64,000 nucleotides of DNA from Chloroflexota bacterium (GTDB lineage: Bacteria; Chloroflexota; Anaerolineae; Anaerolineales; UBA11579). The translations under genes and the position numbers were made by a program. The stretch covers positions 62,001 through 126,000 of the forward strand of contig JABFGG010000001.1 in NCBI GenBank assembly GCA_013112575.1. Direction: 5' to 3'. The stretch's first letter is position 1. Each line of letters begins with the position of its first letter. Below the pieces are notes generated by a model that did not search any database, was not told where the DNA came from, and saw only the letters and a list, made by a program, of their open reading frames with translations. This document shows positions 1 through 7,952 of this stretch, one piece after another.

Positions 1-1
1 C

Positions 2-841
2 CTAAAGGTAGCTTTCCCAGGTGTATTGGGGCTTATAACCCAGCACTTTGCTGGCACACGCACTGGAGACGAGAGAGTTTGTCCCGGTAAGCTCCGGCTT
101 GATCTGCGCATTGGGATAAAACTGTTGAGCCAGTTGCTGGCTTTCCGTCTCCATAAAAGTGTCCGGAGCAGTCAGGTAAAAGGCATCAAAGCCATTGATA
201 TCACTATCCAAGGCAAGCTGGCAGGCTTGAGCCAGATCCCTGGAATCGATGTAAAGCCATAAATTACTGGCCCCAAACTCAGGATCGTCGCGGAAGGGCA
301 GCAGTTCATTCTTGAAGGTTTCTGGTGTATGGATCCAACCCGGACGCAGACTGATGATGCTCATGCCAGTGCGGCGCACAAAAGCCTGGGCGATTTCCTC
401 ACCCAAGTATTTGGACAAAGCGTAGGCATCCTGCGGTGCGTAGGGATGTTTCTCGTCAATCGGGAAGTAGTCCGGCTCGAAGAAGCGTGTATAAAACGGA
501 TATCCTGTGACCGACGTGCTGGAAATGTAAACCACACGCCGGATACCCAAGGTAGCGGCTGCCTCAAAAACGTTGTAGGTAGCCATGACATTGGTGCGGA
601 AAACGACCTCGTTAGTGAAGAAGGTGGGGCGGGGGATAGCGGCGACGTGTACGACAGCTTCTGCGCCCTCCAATGACCCAACCGCCTGCCCATAATCTTG
701 CAGGTCAACGATCTTATATTCCCCAGTAATATCTTGAGGCGGCTGACGATCAACATTCAAAACTGAATGTCCACTGGCCTCCAGGCCTTTAACGATGGCT
801 TTACCGGCATGGCCGCTGCCACCAGTAACGACAATATTCAC
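2..841 (-). CDS. Extended SDR: NAD(P)-dependent epimerase/dehydratase
   Basis: A 279-residue extended short-chain dehydrogenase. The N-terminal Rossmann motif GGSGHAG is at residues 7-13. The catalytic set is visible as Ser108/109 and Y140-x3-K144 (YALSK). Such enzymes oxidise, reduce or epimerise sugar nucleotides or free sugars in the cytoplasm; the substrate here cannot be read from the sequence. The gene is complete: its stop codon is at the very start of the window, and it starts with GTG, preceded by GAGGG. It is the third gene of a leftward MFS-cupin-SDR operon, 15 bp after the cupin gene, so it probably acts on the compound imported by that transporter. Confidence 0.85.
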   Translation of the reverse strand: MNIVVTGGSGHAGKAIVKGLEASGHSVLNVDRQPPQDITGEYKIVDLQDYGQAVGSLEGAEAVVHVAAIPRPTFFTNEVVFRTNVMATYNVFEAAATLGIRRVVYISSTSVTGYPFYTRFFEPDYFPIDEKHPYAPQDAYALSKYLGEEIAQAFVRRTGMSIISLRPGWIHTPETFKNELLPFRDDPEFGASNLWLYIDSRDLAQACQLALDSDINGFDAFYLTAPDTFMETESQQLAQQFYPNAQIKPELTGTNSLVSSACASKVLGYKPQYTWESYL

Positions 842-856
842 ACTATAGCCCTCATT

Positions 857-1219
857 TTAGAAGGGGGCTTCATCGTACCAGGTGGGTGGCCCTACTGTAG
901 TGATGCTGATATGGCTCATGAATTCGCCTTCAACGGCGCCATGCCAGTGTTTTTCGCCAGGGCCAACATAAATAATTTCACCAGGGCCAAGTTCCCATTG
1001 CCCCTCAGCGTTGCCTGTCCGACAGCGACCCTCTAAGATATAAAGAATCTGCTCACCAGGATGGTCGTGCCAATTGGTCACGGCGCCATCTTCAAATTCA
1101 ACGACTGTCAGGCGCATGCCTTCATCTATTTGTTCGCCAAGCATTGAGATGAGAGCGGCTTTGCCTGTAAAGGTCGTACCCTCCCGGCGAGTCCCCTGGT
1201 CACTTCTTATAATTTGCAT
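857..1219 (-). CDS. Small cupin-domain protein
   Basis: A 120-residue single-domain cupin. Cupin motif 1 is visible as H51-x-H53-x2-E56, and a second histidine pair is at H91/H93 after the PGE turn, so a metal-binding barrel is expected. Proteins of this size act as sugar isomerases or epimerases, dioxygenases or ligand-binding accessories; no specific reaction can be assigned. The start is well supported by AAGGAGG about 6 nt before the ATG. The start region overlaps the last 20 bp of the upstream MFS gene, which indicates translational coupling and a shared substrate. Confidence 0.85.
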   Translation of the reverse strand: MQIIRSDQGTRREGTTFTGKAALISMLGEQIDEGMRLTVVEFEDGAVTNWHDHPGEQILYILEGRCRTGNAEGQWELGPGEIIYVGPGEKHWHGAVEGEFMSHISITTVGPPTWYDEAPF

Positions 1220-2420
1220 AGCTAACCTCCTTGTTTACGGTAGTTAGAGCAGTAGCAGGCCGCCCCAACCATAACAGCCCTGCAGCACCAAGTCCCAGGA
1301 CGGAACTGATTAGAAATAGCCAACTGGCTCCCAGCGTGTCGAAGATGTAACCGTTGATGGGGCTACCTAAAACACCGGAAATCCCGAAGGAAGCGTAAAA
1401 CAATCCCTGCGCCGTGGCCTTAAGTTCCTTTGGAGCTAACTGGTTTACATAAGCCACCCCGGCCACCCAATAAACACCAAAGGTGACACTATTCAGAAGA
1501 GCAATGGGGATGGCCCACTCTGCAGATGGCATGATGCCATAAGCAAACCAACGTAGCGCAGATATGATATAAGCGAAAAGTAATAGTCGCCATGGCCCAA
1601 AACGAGCAATCAGAGGCGCGCCCCAGAAGAGAATAGGGAGTTCGGCCAGAGTAGCTAATGCTGCAACTGTGCCGATCAAAGCTTCATTGCCACCCAGCTC
1701 CTGAATGTAAATACCCAGGAAATGTTGCATGGCAACGTTGCCAATGCCCAGGACCGTGATGCTGAGTATAAAAAGCCACCAGGTCCAATTTTTGAGGATG
1801 CCTCCCAAACTTGACCATACTGGTTGTTGCAAACTTGTACGAGTTGCAGGTAGCCAGTAAATGCCTATGGCCATTAGCATCATGGCTCCGATGAACCCTG
1901 CAAACAACCAGATGAGACCAACTCGCGACAACAATAAACCAAATCCCCATGCCGTGAGAATAAAGCCAACACTGCCCCACACCCGTTGGCGGCCATATAA
2001 TTCGGGTCTTTGTTTCAGGGATTTGATAGTGAGACTATCTAGCAGCGGTAGTAGAGGCTGGCGAAAAAAACCAAAGAAGGTAATCACAACAAGAATAATA
2101 ACGAAGCTGTTTGTCTGTGAAATGCCGAAGGCCAGGGCAGCGGTGCCCAATGCTGCTATCGCAAGGTATGGCCGGATCGATCCATGACGGTCGCTTAGAA
2201 AACCCCAAATTGGGCCGGCGAATATGGCAACAAGTGCAAGGATTGAATTGATCCAGCCGATTTGAACACCACTAAAACCGAGGCTTCGGAAATAGATATC
2301 AATGTAGGTTATGAATATCCCAAACGCAGCAAAGTATAAAAAGTAGAGCACTCGGGTAGTGAGGAGTGTCTTCTCGATCGGGGATTTCACAGAGATATTC
2401 TTGCTTGCTTGCGCATACAT
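1200..2420 (-). CDS. MFS transporter, nucleoside/phenylpropionate-permease-like (MFS_1_like)
   Basis: A major facilitator with about 12 hydrophobic segments, beginning with a TM right after the short N-terminus (TRVLYFLYFAAFGIF) and followed by a loop with the family motif 'GFLSDRHG'. The order resembles the LacY/HcaT-like group of proton symporters for small polar compounds. Two starts are possible: an ATG at 2420, used here because it puts the first TM about 25 residues in, and a GTG at 2501 adding 27 residues. Neither has a good ribosome binding site. It is the first gene of the leftward operon with the cupin and SDR, divergent from the GntR regulator. Confidence 0.85.
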   Translation of the reverse strand: MYAQASKNISVKSPIEKTLLTTRVLYFLYFAAFGIFITYIDIYFRSLGFSGVQIGWINSILALVAIFAGPIWGFLSDRHGSIRPYLAIAALGTAALAFGISQTNSFVIILVVITFFGFFRQPLLPLLDSLTIKSLKQRPELYGRQRVWGSVGFILTAWGFGLLLSRVGLIWLFAGFIGAMMLMAIGIYWLPATRTSLQQPVWSSLGGILKNWTWWLFILSITVLGIGNVAMQHFLGIYIQELGGNEALIGTVAALATLAELPILFWGAPLIARFGPWRLLLFAYIISALRWFAYGIMPSAEWAIPIALLNSVTFGVYWVAGVAYVNQLAPKELKATAQGLFYASFGISGVLGSPINGYIFDTLGASWLFLISSVLGLGAAGLLWLGRPATALTTVNKEVSYANYKK

Positions 2421-2494
2421 AATGCCCAGGTAGGTAGATTCTGCGTAAAAAACAGGGATATGAACCTTTTTTACAACGATTTTTTGCGGGATGC

Positions 2495-2523
2495 TTGACA
2501 CACTTTGTTGGAAAGGTTATATT
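2495..2523 (+). promoter_or_regulatory. Sigma70-type promoter for the GntR gene
   Basis: TTGACA at 2495-2500, 17-nt spacer, TATATT at 2518-2523. It would start transcription near 2530, about 85 nt before the GntR start codon. The -10 box lies inside the left arm of the AT-rich palindrome. Confidence 0.6.
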
Positions 2524-2552
2524 GATATATCTAATTTAGTATATTAATATAA
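2517..2552. promoter_or_regulatory. AT-rich palindromic operator, probably for the adjacent GntR
   Basis: The arms TTATATTGATATA (2517-2529) and TATATTAATATAA (2540-2552) are inverted with a single mismatch. The centre holds a smaller symmetric element, CTAATTTAG (2531-2539). The site covers the -10 boxes of both divergent promoters, the typical position for autoregulation by a GntR repressor. Binding by this particular regulator is inferred from position. Confidence 0.5.
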
Positions 2553-2566
2553 CTAACACTTGTCAA
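2538..2566 (-). promoter_or_regulatory. Sigma70-type promoter for the MFS-cupin-SDR operon
   Basis: On the minus strand TTGACA (2566-2561), 17-nt spacer, TATACT (2543-2538). Predicted transcription start is near 2531. It is back-to-back with the GntR promoter, and both overlap the same palindrome. Confidence 0.6.
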
Positions 2567-2614
2567 GCTTCCACACTTTTCCATAAAAATATTGAAGTAA
2601 AAGGGACCCTAAGT

Positions 2615-3421
2615 ATGATGGATCAAATTGATCGCAATAGTACTATCCCACTTTACGAACAGATCAAGCAAATCATCCGATCCCAGATTCTCAGTGGGGA
2701 ATATTCATTTGGAAGCCGATTGCCGACCGAAGAGGAACTCTGCGAGCAATTTGACGTAAGCACGATCACAGTAAAACGCGCACTCAGCGAATTAGTCCGA
2801 GCTGGCCTGATCCAACGCCGCCGGGGTAGCGGCACGATCGTGACACGTAAACCTGTTGACGACAATTTTAATATAACCGCTGGGTTTTCTGAAGTGGCGC
2901 GTACACATGGTAGGGAAACCAGTTCAAAGATCTTAGGGATTGAACTAGTTGAAGCGAACGAAAATCTGCTTACGACATTTCAGCTCCCCGCTAATTCAAA
3001 CAGTCATTTCATTAGCTTTCGACGCTTACTAAATGTGGATGACGTCCCATCTGCTGTGCTGACCGCCTTTGTGCCAGAAGAGATTGGCGAAAAGATGCGC
3101 AAGTATGATCTTGAAAATCGTTCCTTTTACCAGCTTTATGAAGAAATCACAGGCCGTAAGGTTGTTCGAAATGAGAACAAACTTGCTCCAGTATCAGTTT
3201 CTCCCGAAATCGCAAAGTTATTAGACGTTTCCCCGGGTTCAGCGCATATGCTAATTCGAGGCGTTTCTTATCTGGAGGGGGGGCTACCAACTGAAATGTC
3301 CGTAGGTATTTTTTCTGGAGATGTTTTTGAATGGAAGGCAGATACGTATCAAGTGCGCAATGCAGATCAAGAACGTTCGCTTGACCCGGTATATGGAGAT
3401 TTCCTGGACAAAATTAAGTAG
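2615..3421 (+). CDS. GntR family regulator, HutC subfamily (UTRA effector domain)
   Basis: 268 residues. The N-terminal winged helix-turn-helix (about residues 8-75) has the typical GntR signature: P-L-Y-E-Q-I-K near the start, then EEELCEQFDVSTITVKRA and a wing with RRGSGT. Residues of about 90-240 form the UTRA ligand-binding domain common in HutC-type regulators, which bind sugar phosphates, amino sugars or histidine intermediates. The ATG at 2615 follows AAGGGA by 8 nt. It stands between the divergent MFS operon and the ABC sugar-uptake genes, so it probably controls both. The effector is unknown. Confidence 0.92.
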   Translation: MMDQIDRNSTIPLYEQIKQIIRSQILSGEYSFGSRLPTEEELCEQFDVSTITVKRALSELVRAGLIQRRRGSGTIVTRKPVDDNFNITAGFSEVARTHGRETSSKILGIELVEANENLLTTFQLPANSNSHFISFRRLLNVDDVPSAVLTAFVPEEIGEKMRKYDLENRSFYQLYEEITGRKVVRNENKLAPVSVSPEIAKLLDVSPGSAHMLIRGVSYLEGGLPTEMSVGIFSGDVFEWKADTYQVRNADQERSLDPVYGDFLDKIK

Positions 3422-3550
3422 CTAATTATGCCTGAGGCTTCTGTACACTAACTCGAGATGGTAATTAGAAAGGAGGTGCTGGCTTTCAACATATCAAGAT
3501 TAAATGTCCAAAGATCGTTACTAACCAACAGATCGTACTTGGAGTGAGGT

Positions 3551-4948
3551 ATGAAGAAAAATATCTGGATTTATGCTATCGCCCTGGTCGTCGTCATGAG
3601 CATGGTTTTAGCTGCTTGCGGTGGCGGTGCGGCGACAGAAGCCCCATCGGCTGAAGAACCAGCGGGCGAAGAGCCAGCTGCTGAAGAACCGGCAGGCGAA
3701 GAGCCCTCAGGTGAAGAAGCCATGGAAGAAAAAGAACCTGTGGTGCTGACCTTCATCAAGATCGCCGATGAACTGGAAGCCCAAGCTTTTGATGAAATGG
3801 TTGCCGCATTTCAACAGATCGAAGATGGCAAGTGGTCCCACGTAAGCATTGAATATGATGCTAAACCATTTGCAGAGTTATTCCCTGCCATTGAAACCTC
3901 CGTTGCAACTGGCGCAAAAGTTGACTTGATCCAGGCCGATGGCCCGGATGTAAAGCACTTTGCATGGAACGGTGTGATCCAAGACCTGTCAGACTATTTT
4001 ACAGAAGAAGAGCTGCAGCAATGGTTCCCACAATCTGTTGAAGATGCCACTTATGAAGGTGGTTTTTACGGGCCACCCGAAGTGCAATCTTGCCAAATGT
4101 TGTGGTACCGCACTGACTATGTGGAAGCTGCGGGTATTGAGATTGATCCCGACGTCAGCCTGACCTATGGCCCTGATGGCACCGGTCTGCCTGTATGGCA
4201 GAAGTTGACCGTGGATGAAGATGGTGATGGTAACCCCGAGGTCTTTGGTTTCCAGAACAATGGCCCCTTCTGGTTTGACTATCTAAATCGCATTCCAGCC
4301 CGCACGAATGGTGTTCCTGGCAGCCCAACCTATGAAGGCGTCAGTGAAGATGGTTTGACCCATACTGGTTACTTCGATACCGATGAGGCCATTGAGGCTT
4401 ATCAGTTCGATCAGGACCTTTTCTATGAGTATGGCGTGCGCTCCATTGAGCCCCCGCCGAATGCAATGCTGGCTGGGTTCAGTGCTATGTTCATCAACCA
4501 GGATCTGGTAGTTGGTATCCAGCGCGACCAGTTCCCTGATGTGGAAATCGATGCAGCTGCTCCGCCTTACTGGCAGACCCCCATGTGCCAGACAGGTAGT
4601 TGGCACTATGGTATTTCCACAACCACCGAGCACTTTGAAGAGACTTTGGCCTTTGTGAAGTACGCTTCAAGTGACGAAGGCGCAGCTTTCATCTGGAAGT
4701 ACAAGAACCAGTTCCCGGCCAACATCAATTTCCTGGCTACTGTTGAAGAATATCAGACCTATCCCCGCAGTTTGATGGCTGAGTTCTTCGTTGAATTCGG
4801 AAAGTCCCGTATCGTTTCCCCGGGCTACACTGAGTACAACGCCCTGTTTGGACAATTCTATCAAGCACTGGTCAGCGGCGGAGACGTTGAAGAACTCACC
4901 CGTGAATATGCCCAGTTGATGGATGAAGCCATGGCGAAGTATAAATAG
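3551..4948 (+). CDS. CUT1 ABC transporter solute-binding lipoprotein (family 1)
   Basis: 465 residues with a lipoprotein signal peptide: positively charged MKKN, a hydrophobic core, and the lipobox LAAC with Cys23. An acidic, low-complexity linker of repeated 'EEPAGEEPA' units (about residues 32-60) tethers the binding domain to the membrane. The rest matches the two-lobed family 1 extracellular solute-binding fold for oligosaccharides or glycerol-phosphate-like compounds. It is followed by two cognate permeases. An unusual stem-loop separates it from them and could keep its transcript level higher. The substrate is not identifiable from sequence. Confidence 0.93.
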   Translation: MKKNIWIYAIALVVVMSMVLAACGGGAATEAPSAEEPAGEEPAAEEPAGEEPSGEEAMEEKEPVVLTFIKIADELEAQAFDEMVAAFQQIEDGKWSHVSIEYDAKPFAELFPAIETSVATGAKVDLIQADGPDVKHFAWNGVIQDLSDYFTEEELQQWFPQSVEDATYEGGFYGPPEVQSCQMLWYRTDYVEAAGIEIDPDVSLTYGPDGTGLPVWQKLTVDEDGDGNPEVFGFQNNGPFWFDYLNRIPARTNGVPGSPTYEGVSEDGLTHTGYFDTDEAIEAYQFDQDLFYEYGVRSIEPPPNAMLAGFSAMFINQDLVVGIQRDQFPDVEIDAAAPPYWQTPMCQTGSWHYGISTTTEHFEETLAFVKYASSDEGAAFIWKYKNQFPANINFLATVEEYQTYPRSLMAEFFVEFGKSRIVSPGYTEYNALFGQFYQALVSGGDVEELTREYAQLMDEAMAKYK

Positions 4949-5011
4949 TTGAATTTCTTGTGTAGGTCGCTCTTCACCGCACATCCCATCTAAGCCGAGC
5001 GATACGAAACT

Positions 5012-5040
5012 GGGTGAGTGCAGGTTTCCTGCACTCACCC
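5012..5040 (+). promoter_or_regulatory. Intercistronic stem-loop between binding protein and permease genes
   Basis: A perfect 13-bp stem, GGGTGAGTGCAGG (5012-5024), loop TTT, and CCTGCACTCACCC (5028-5040). No U-run follows, so it looks less like an intrinsic terminator than an mRNA-stabilising or partial-termination element, as found after many binding-protein genes that must be expressed above their permeases. Confidence 0.6.
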
Positions 5041-5108
5041 TCCCCGAAATGCCACGTCGCTAGTGGCTACTCTATTTTAGCCTAATCCGGTAAAAGGACG
5101 TGAAATTC

Positions 5109-6029
5109 ATGGCGACAACAACCAGCAATATCCCCCGCGTTGGTCGCCAGCGCTGGTGGCAAAAATACCGCAACCAATACATTTTGGTGGGCTTTTTATT
5201 TGTGCTACCAGCGCTGATCAATTTTGCAGTCTTTCGTTACTATCCAATGGCCTGGGCTGTAAACACGAGCTTGTGGCGTTACAGTTTGCTACGGGGATTC
5301 CAAGAATTTGTAGGCATAGATCACTATATACGCGCCTTTACCGCTGACACACAATTCATTAGTAGCATGAAGGCAACTTTGTATTATGTGCTTGGCAAAG
5401 TCCCTTTAACCATCATACTTGGTTTGGCACTGGCTTCATTTGCTAATCAAGAGCGTAGGGGCATGGGGCTTATGCGCGCCCTGATCTTCATTCCAGTGGT
5501 TACATCCTTTGTTGTCGTTTCGATCGTGTGGGGCATGGTGCTAAATCGTGATGTTGGATTGATGAACGCCACATTGCAAGGCCTTGGATTGCCGCGTATG
5601 GAATTCCTTACGAGCCCCACCAACGTAATGCCAACGATTATCGGCATTTCCTTATGGAAAGATGTTGGCTATTCGGTCATCATTCTTGTGGCCGGGATGC
5701 GCGGCATCGCGCAGGAATTTTATGATGCTGCTGTTGTAGATGGTGCCAATGCCTGGCAGCGTTTCCGCTATGTGACTGTGCCTATGTTGCGCAGGCATCT
5801 TATGTTCGTTTCTGTCATTAGTACCTTAGGTGCTTTTCAGGTTTTTGTGCCTGTGTACCAATTGGCCCCCCAACAGCGCAATGCACAAGTTATTGTTTAT
5901 TACATTTATCAAAAAGGTTTTATCTTTGGCGAGATGGGCTATGCTTCGGCGCTCTCCGTTATTTTGCTGTTGATATTGTTATTCTTGAGCATCTTCCAAA
6001 TACGCGTCTTGCGTAGTGAAGATGTTTAA
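5109..6029 (+). CDS. CUT1 ABC transporter permease (MalF/UgpA type)
   Basis: About 306 residues with six predicted membrane helices, starting with a segment at the beginning of the mature protein (YILVGFLFVLPALINF). The cytoplasmic EAA loop that contacts the ATPase is visible as EFYDAAVVDGANAWQRF. The ATG at 5109 is chosen because AAGGA lies 10 nt before it. A GTG at 5100 is in frame but only 1 nt from that ribosome binding site. It pairs with the permease at 6059 and the lipoprotein upstream. No sugar-type ATPase is encoded nearby. Confidence 0.92.
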   Translation: MATTTSNIPRVGRQRWWQKYRNQYILVGFLFVLPALINFAVFRYYPMAWAVNTSLWRYSLLRGFQEFVGIDHYIRAFTADTQFISSMKATLYYVLGKVPLTIILGLALASFANQERRGMGLMRALIFIPVVTSFVVVSIVWGMVLNRDVGLMNATLQGLGLPRMEFLTSPTNVMPTIIGISLWKDVGYSVIILVAGMRGIAQEFYDAAVVDGANAWQRFRYVTVPMLRRHLMFVSVISTLGAFQVFVPVYQLAPQQRNAQVIVYYIYQKGFIFGEMGYASALSVILLLILLFLSIFQIRVLRSEDV

Positions 6030-6058
6030 CCGACACCAACAAGGATAGGATAAAAACT

Positions 6059-7006
6059 ATGGCTACTTCCGCAGAACAAAAGCAAAGTGTCATGGGCCTA
6101 GAAATTGAAGAAAAAGCCCAACGCGATCGTAGCCGCGCGCAGATCCGCAAATGGATCGGGAACATTCTTACCTGGCTGATGTATGTGGCCATCGTGGTGG
6201 TTTTTGCGGGGCCACTGATCTGGGTCATCGGTAATTCATTTCGCTCTTCACAAACCATCTGGGAAAATGTGTTCCCGGTCAATTACCTGACCTTTTTGCC
6301 ATTTGATGAATTCTTCTTTGATAATTACATTGAGGCTCTGGGTTTGACACCAGAAGCACAAGGATTGGGCTTTAATCTCGGACGCTCATTGATGATCAGT
6401 CTGGGTGCTGCAGTCAGTGTAGTCACCTTATCCTTGATTTTTAATACCGGTGCTGCTTATTTCTTTGCCCGTTTGAAGGTTCCTAGAAAAAACATCTTAC
6501 TTGTTTATGTGATCGCCACGATGATGATCCCTCAACAAGTCGTTATTGTGCCTTTATTCCTGGTGGTTAATCAATTGGGGCTGATCAACACATTTTGGGC
6601 GATGGTGGTTCCCTGGTATGCCAGCCCCTTCATTGTGTTTGCTTTGATCGGCTTCTTTGCAGAACTTCCCTATGAATTAGATGAAGCGGCCATCTTGGAT
6701 GGTGCTAACCTGTTCCAGGTGCTCACCCGAGTGATCGTGCCTAATGCAATCCCTGGCTTGATTACTGTCTCCATTCTGGAATTCCAGTTCATCTGGAATG
6801 AATTCTTCTGGCCGCTGGTTGCAGTCAGCAATAAATCCTTGCAGCCAGTTCAGGTAGCTATTGCCAATCAGTTCACGGATCGCGATCCACAGTGGGGGCG
6901 TGTCTTTGCCGCTATGGTATTGGCTTCTGCACCGATTGTGATCCTGTTTATTTTTACACAGCGATATTTTTATCGTTCCGTAGCTTTGTCGGGCGTAAAA
7001 GGATAA
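6059..7006 (+). CDS. CUT1 ABC transporter permease (MalG/UgpE type)
   Basis: 315 residues with six membrane helices and an N-terminal cytoplasmic tail of about 40 residues. The EAA loop appears as ELDEAAILDGANLFQVL and is followed by the conserved end 'ALSGVKG', typical of the second permease of CUT1 sugar importers. It starts 29 bp after the first permease and is 24 bp from the following SDR, so all are probably on one transcript. It forms the heterodimeric channel with the product of the preceding gene. Confidence 0.92.
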   Translation: MATSAEQKQSVMGLEIEEKAQRDRSRAQIRKWIGNILTWLMYVAIVVVFAGPLIWVIGNSFRSSQTIWENVFPVNYLTFLPFDEFFFDNYIEALGLTPEAQGLGFNLGRSLMISLGAAVSVVTLSLIFNTGAAYFFARLKVPRKNILLVYVIATMMIPQQVVIVPLFLVVNQLGLINTFWAMVVPWYASPFIVFALIGFFAELPYELDEAAILDGANLFQVLTRVIVPNAIPGLITVSILEFQFIWNEFFWPLVAVSNKSLQPVQVAIANQFTDRDPQWGRVFAAMVLASAPIVILFIFTQRYFYRSVALSGVKG

Positions 7007-7030
7007 ATCGCGATAACTGTTGATCTAATT

Positions 7031-7873
7031 ATGTTAAGAGACGATCTACGTAAACGATTTGAGGGCAAAGTTGCACTGGTGACCGGGGGTGCCAGTGGCA
7101 TCGGCGAGAGCGCCGTATTCCGCTTTGCCAGCGAGGGCGCCTCAATCGTTATCGTTGACAGGAACAAATCACTAGCTGATGAAGTAGCAAAACAGTTAAT
7201 GGACAGTGGCGTTGAAGCCCTTTCCATTGAGGCTGATGTTTCGCATGAAGATGCTTGCCAGGCAATGGTCAAAAAGTCTACCGATCATTTTGGCAAACTC
7301 GATGTGGTTTTTGCGAATGCCGGTATTGGTGGTGGTGACCTGGTTGCTGATATGAACTCAGCTGACTGGGATGCGGTTATCAGCACTAATTTGAGTGGTG
7401 TTTTTCTTACATGCAAACATGTAATCCCCGCGCTGATCAAAGCTGGCGGGGGAGCTATCGTCAATATGTCATCTTCTATGGCTGGCTGGGATACCTCGCA
7501 AACTGGGGCTGCTTACATGGCAAGCAAAGAGGGTGTATCCGGTTTGACAAAGAGCCTGGCTTTGCAGTTAGGTGGCTATGGTATTCGGGTGAATGCAGTT
7601 TGCCCGGGTGTAATCCGCACACGATTGGGCTATAGCGAGGGTATGAGCGAAGAAGAATACGAGCAGCGTTACAGTCAATTCGCACAGCGTATTCCTTTGC
7701 GACGTGTCGGCCAGCCCGAAGATGTGGCTTCTACCGTGGCTTTCCTGGCTTCTGATGACGCCTGCCACATAACAGGTTCCATGTTGTTAATTGATGGGGG
7801 CCAAACCCTACAGAGCTGGAGTAATGCTCCAGAGGGTGAAGCCTATCCATTACATACCGCGAGCCAGCATTAA
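7031..7873 (+). CDS. Classical SDR dehydrogenase (glucose/ribitol dehydrogenase-like)
   Basis: 280 residues. The Rossmann motif GGASGIG is at residues 19-25, the NAG motif (ANAG) follows strand 4, the active-site serine run SSS precedes Y162-x3-K166 (YMASK), and the C-terminal part has the common PEDVA and ITGS...DGG elements. Classical SDRs of this kind oxidise or reduce alcohols of sugars, polyols and hydroxy acids with NAD(P). Placement directly behind the ABC permeases suggests it acts early on the imported compound. The exact substrate cannot be stated. Confidence 0.9.
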   Translation: MLRDDLRKRFEGKVALVTGGASGIGESAVFRFASEGASIVIVDRNKSLADEVAKQLMDSGVEALSIEADVSHEDACQAMVKKSTDHFGKLDVVFANAGIGGGDLVADMNSADWDAVISTNLSGVFLTCKHVIPALIKAGGGAIVNMSSSMAGWDTSQTGAAYMASKEGVSGLTKSLALQLGGYGIRVNAVCPGVIRTRLGYSEGMSEEEYEQRYSQFAQRIPLRRVGQPEDVASTVAFLASDDACHITGSMLLIDGGQTLQSWSNAPEGEAYPLHTASQH

Positions 7874-7952
7874 TTATTTGGCAATGTCTAGGTAATTAGC
7901 GCTCGCTCGTGTCGTCGAAAATTCATAGAAGTGCCCCGAGTGAGGAAGACTT

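Noticed and set aside
3469..3480. Strong ribosome-binding-like sequence AAAGGAGGTG before the binding-protein gene
   Set aside because: No start codon with a usable open frame follows at a suitable distance; the binding-protein gene begins 70 nt further with its own site.
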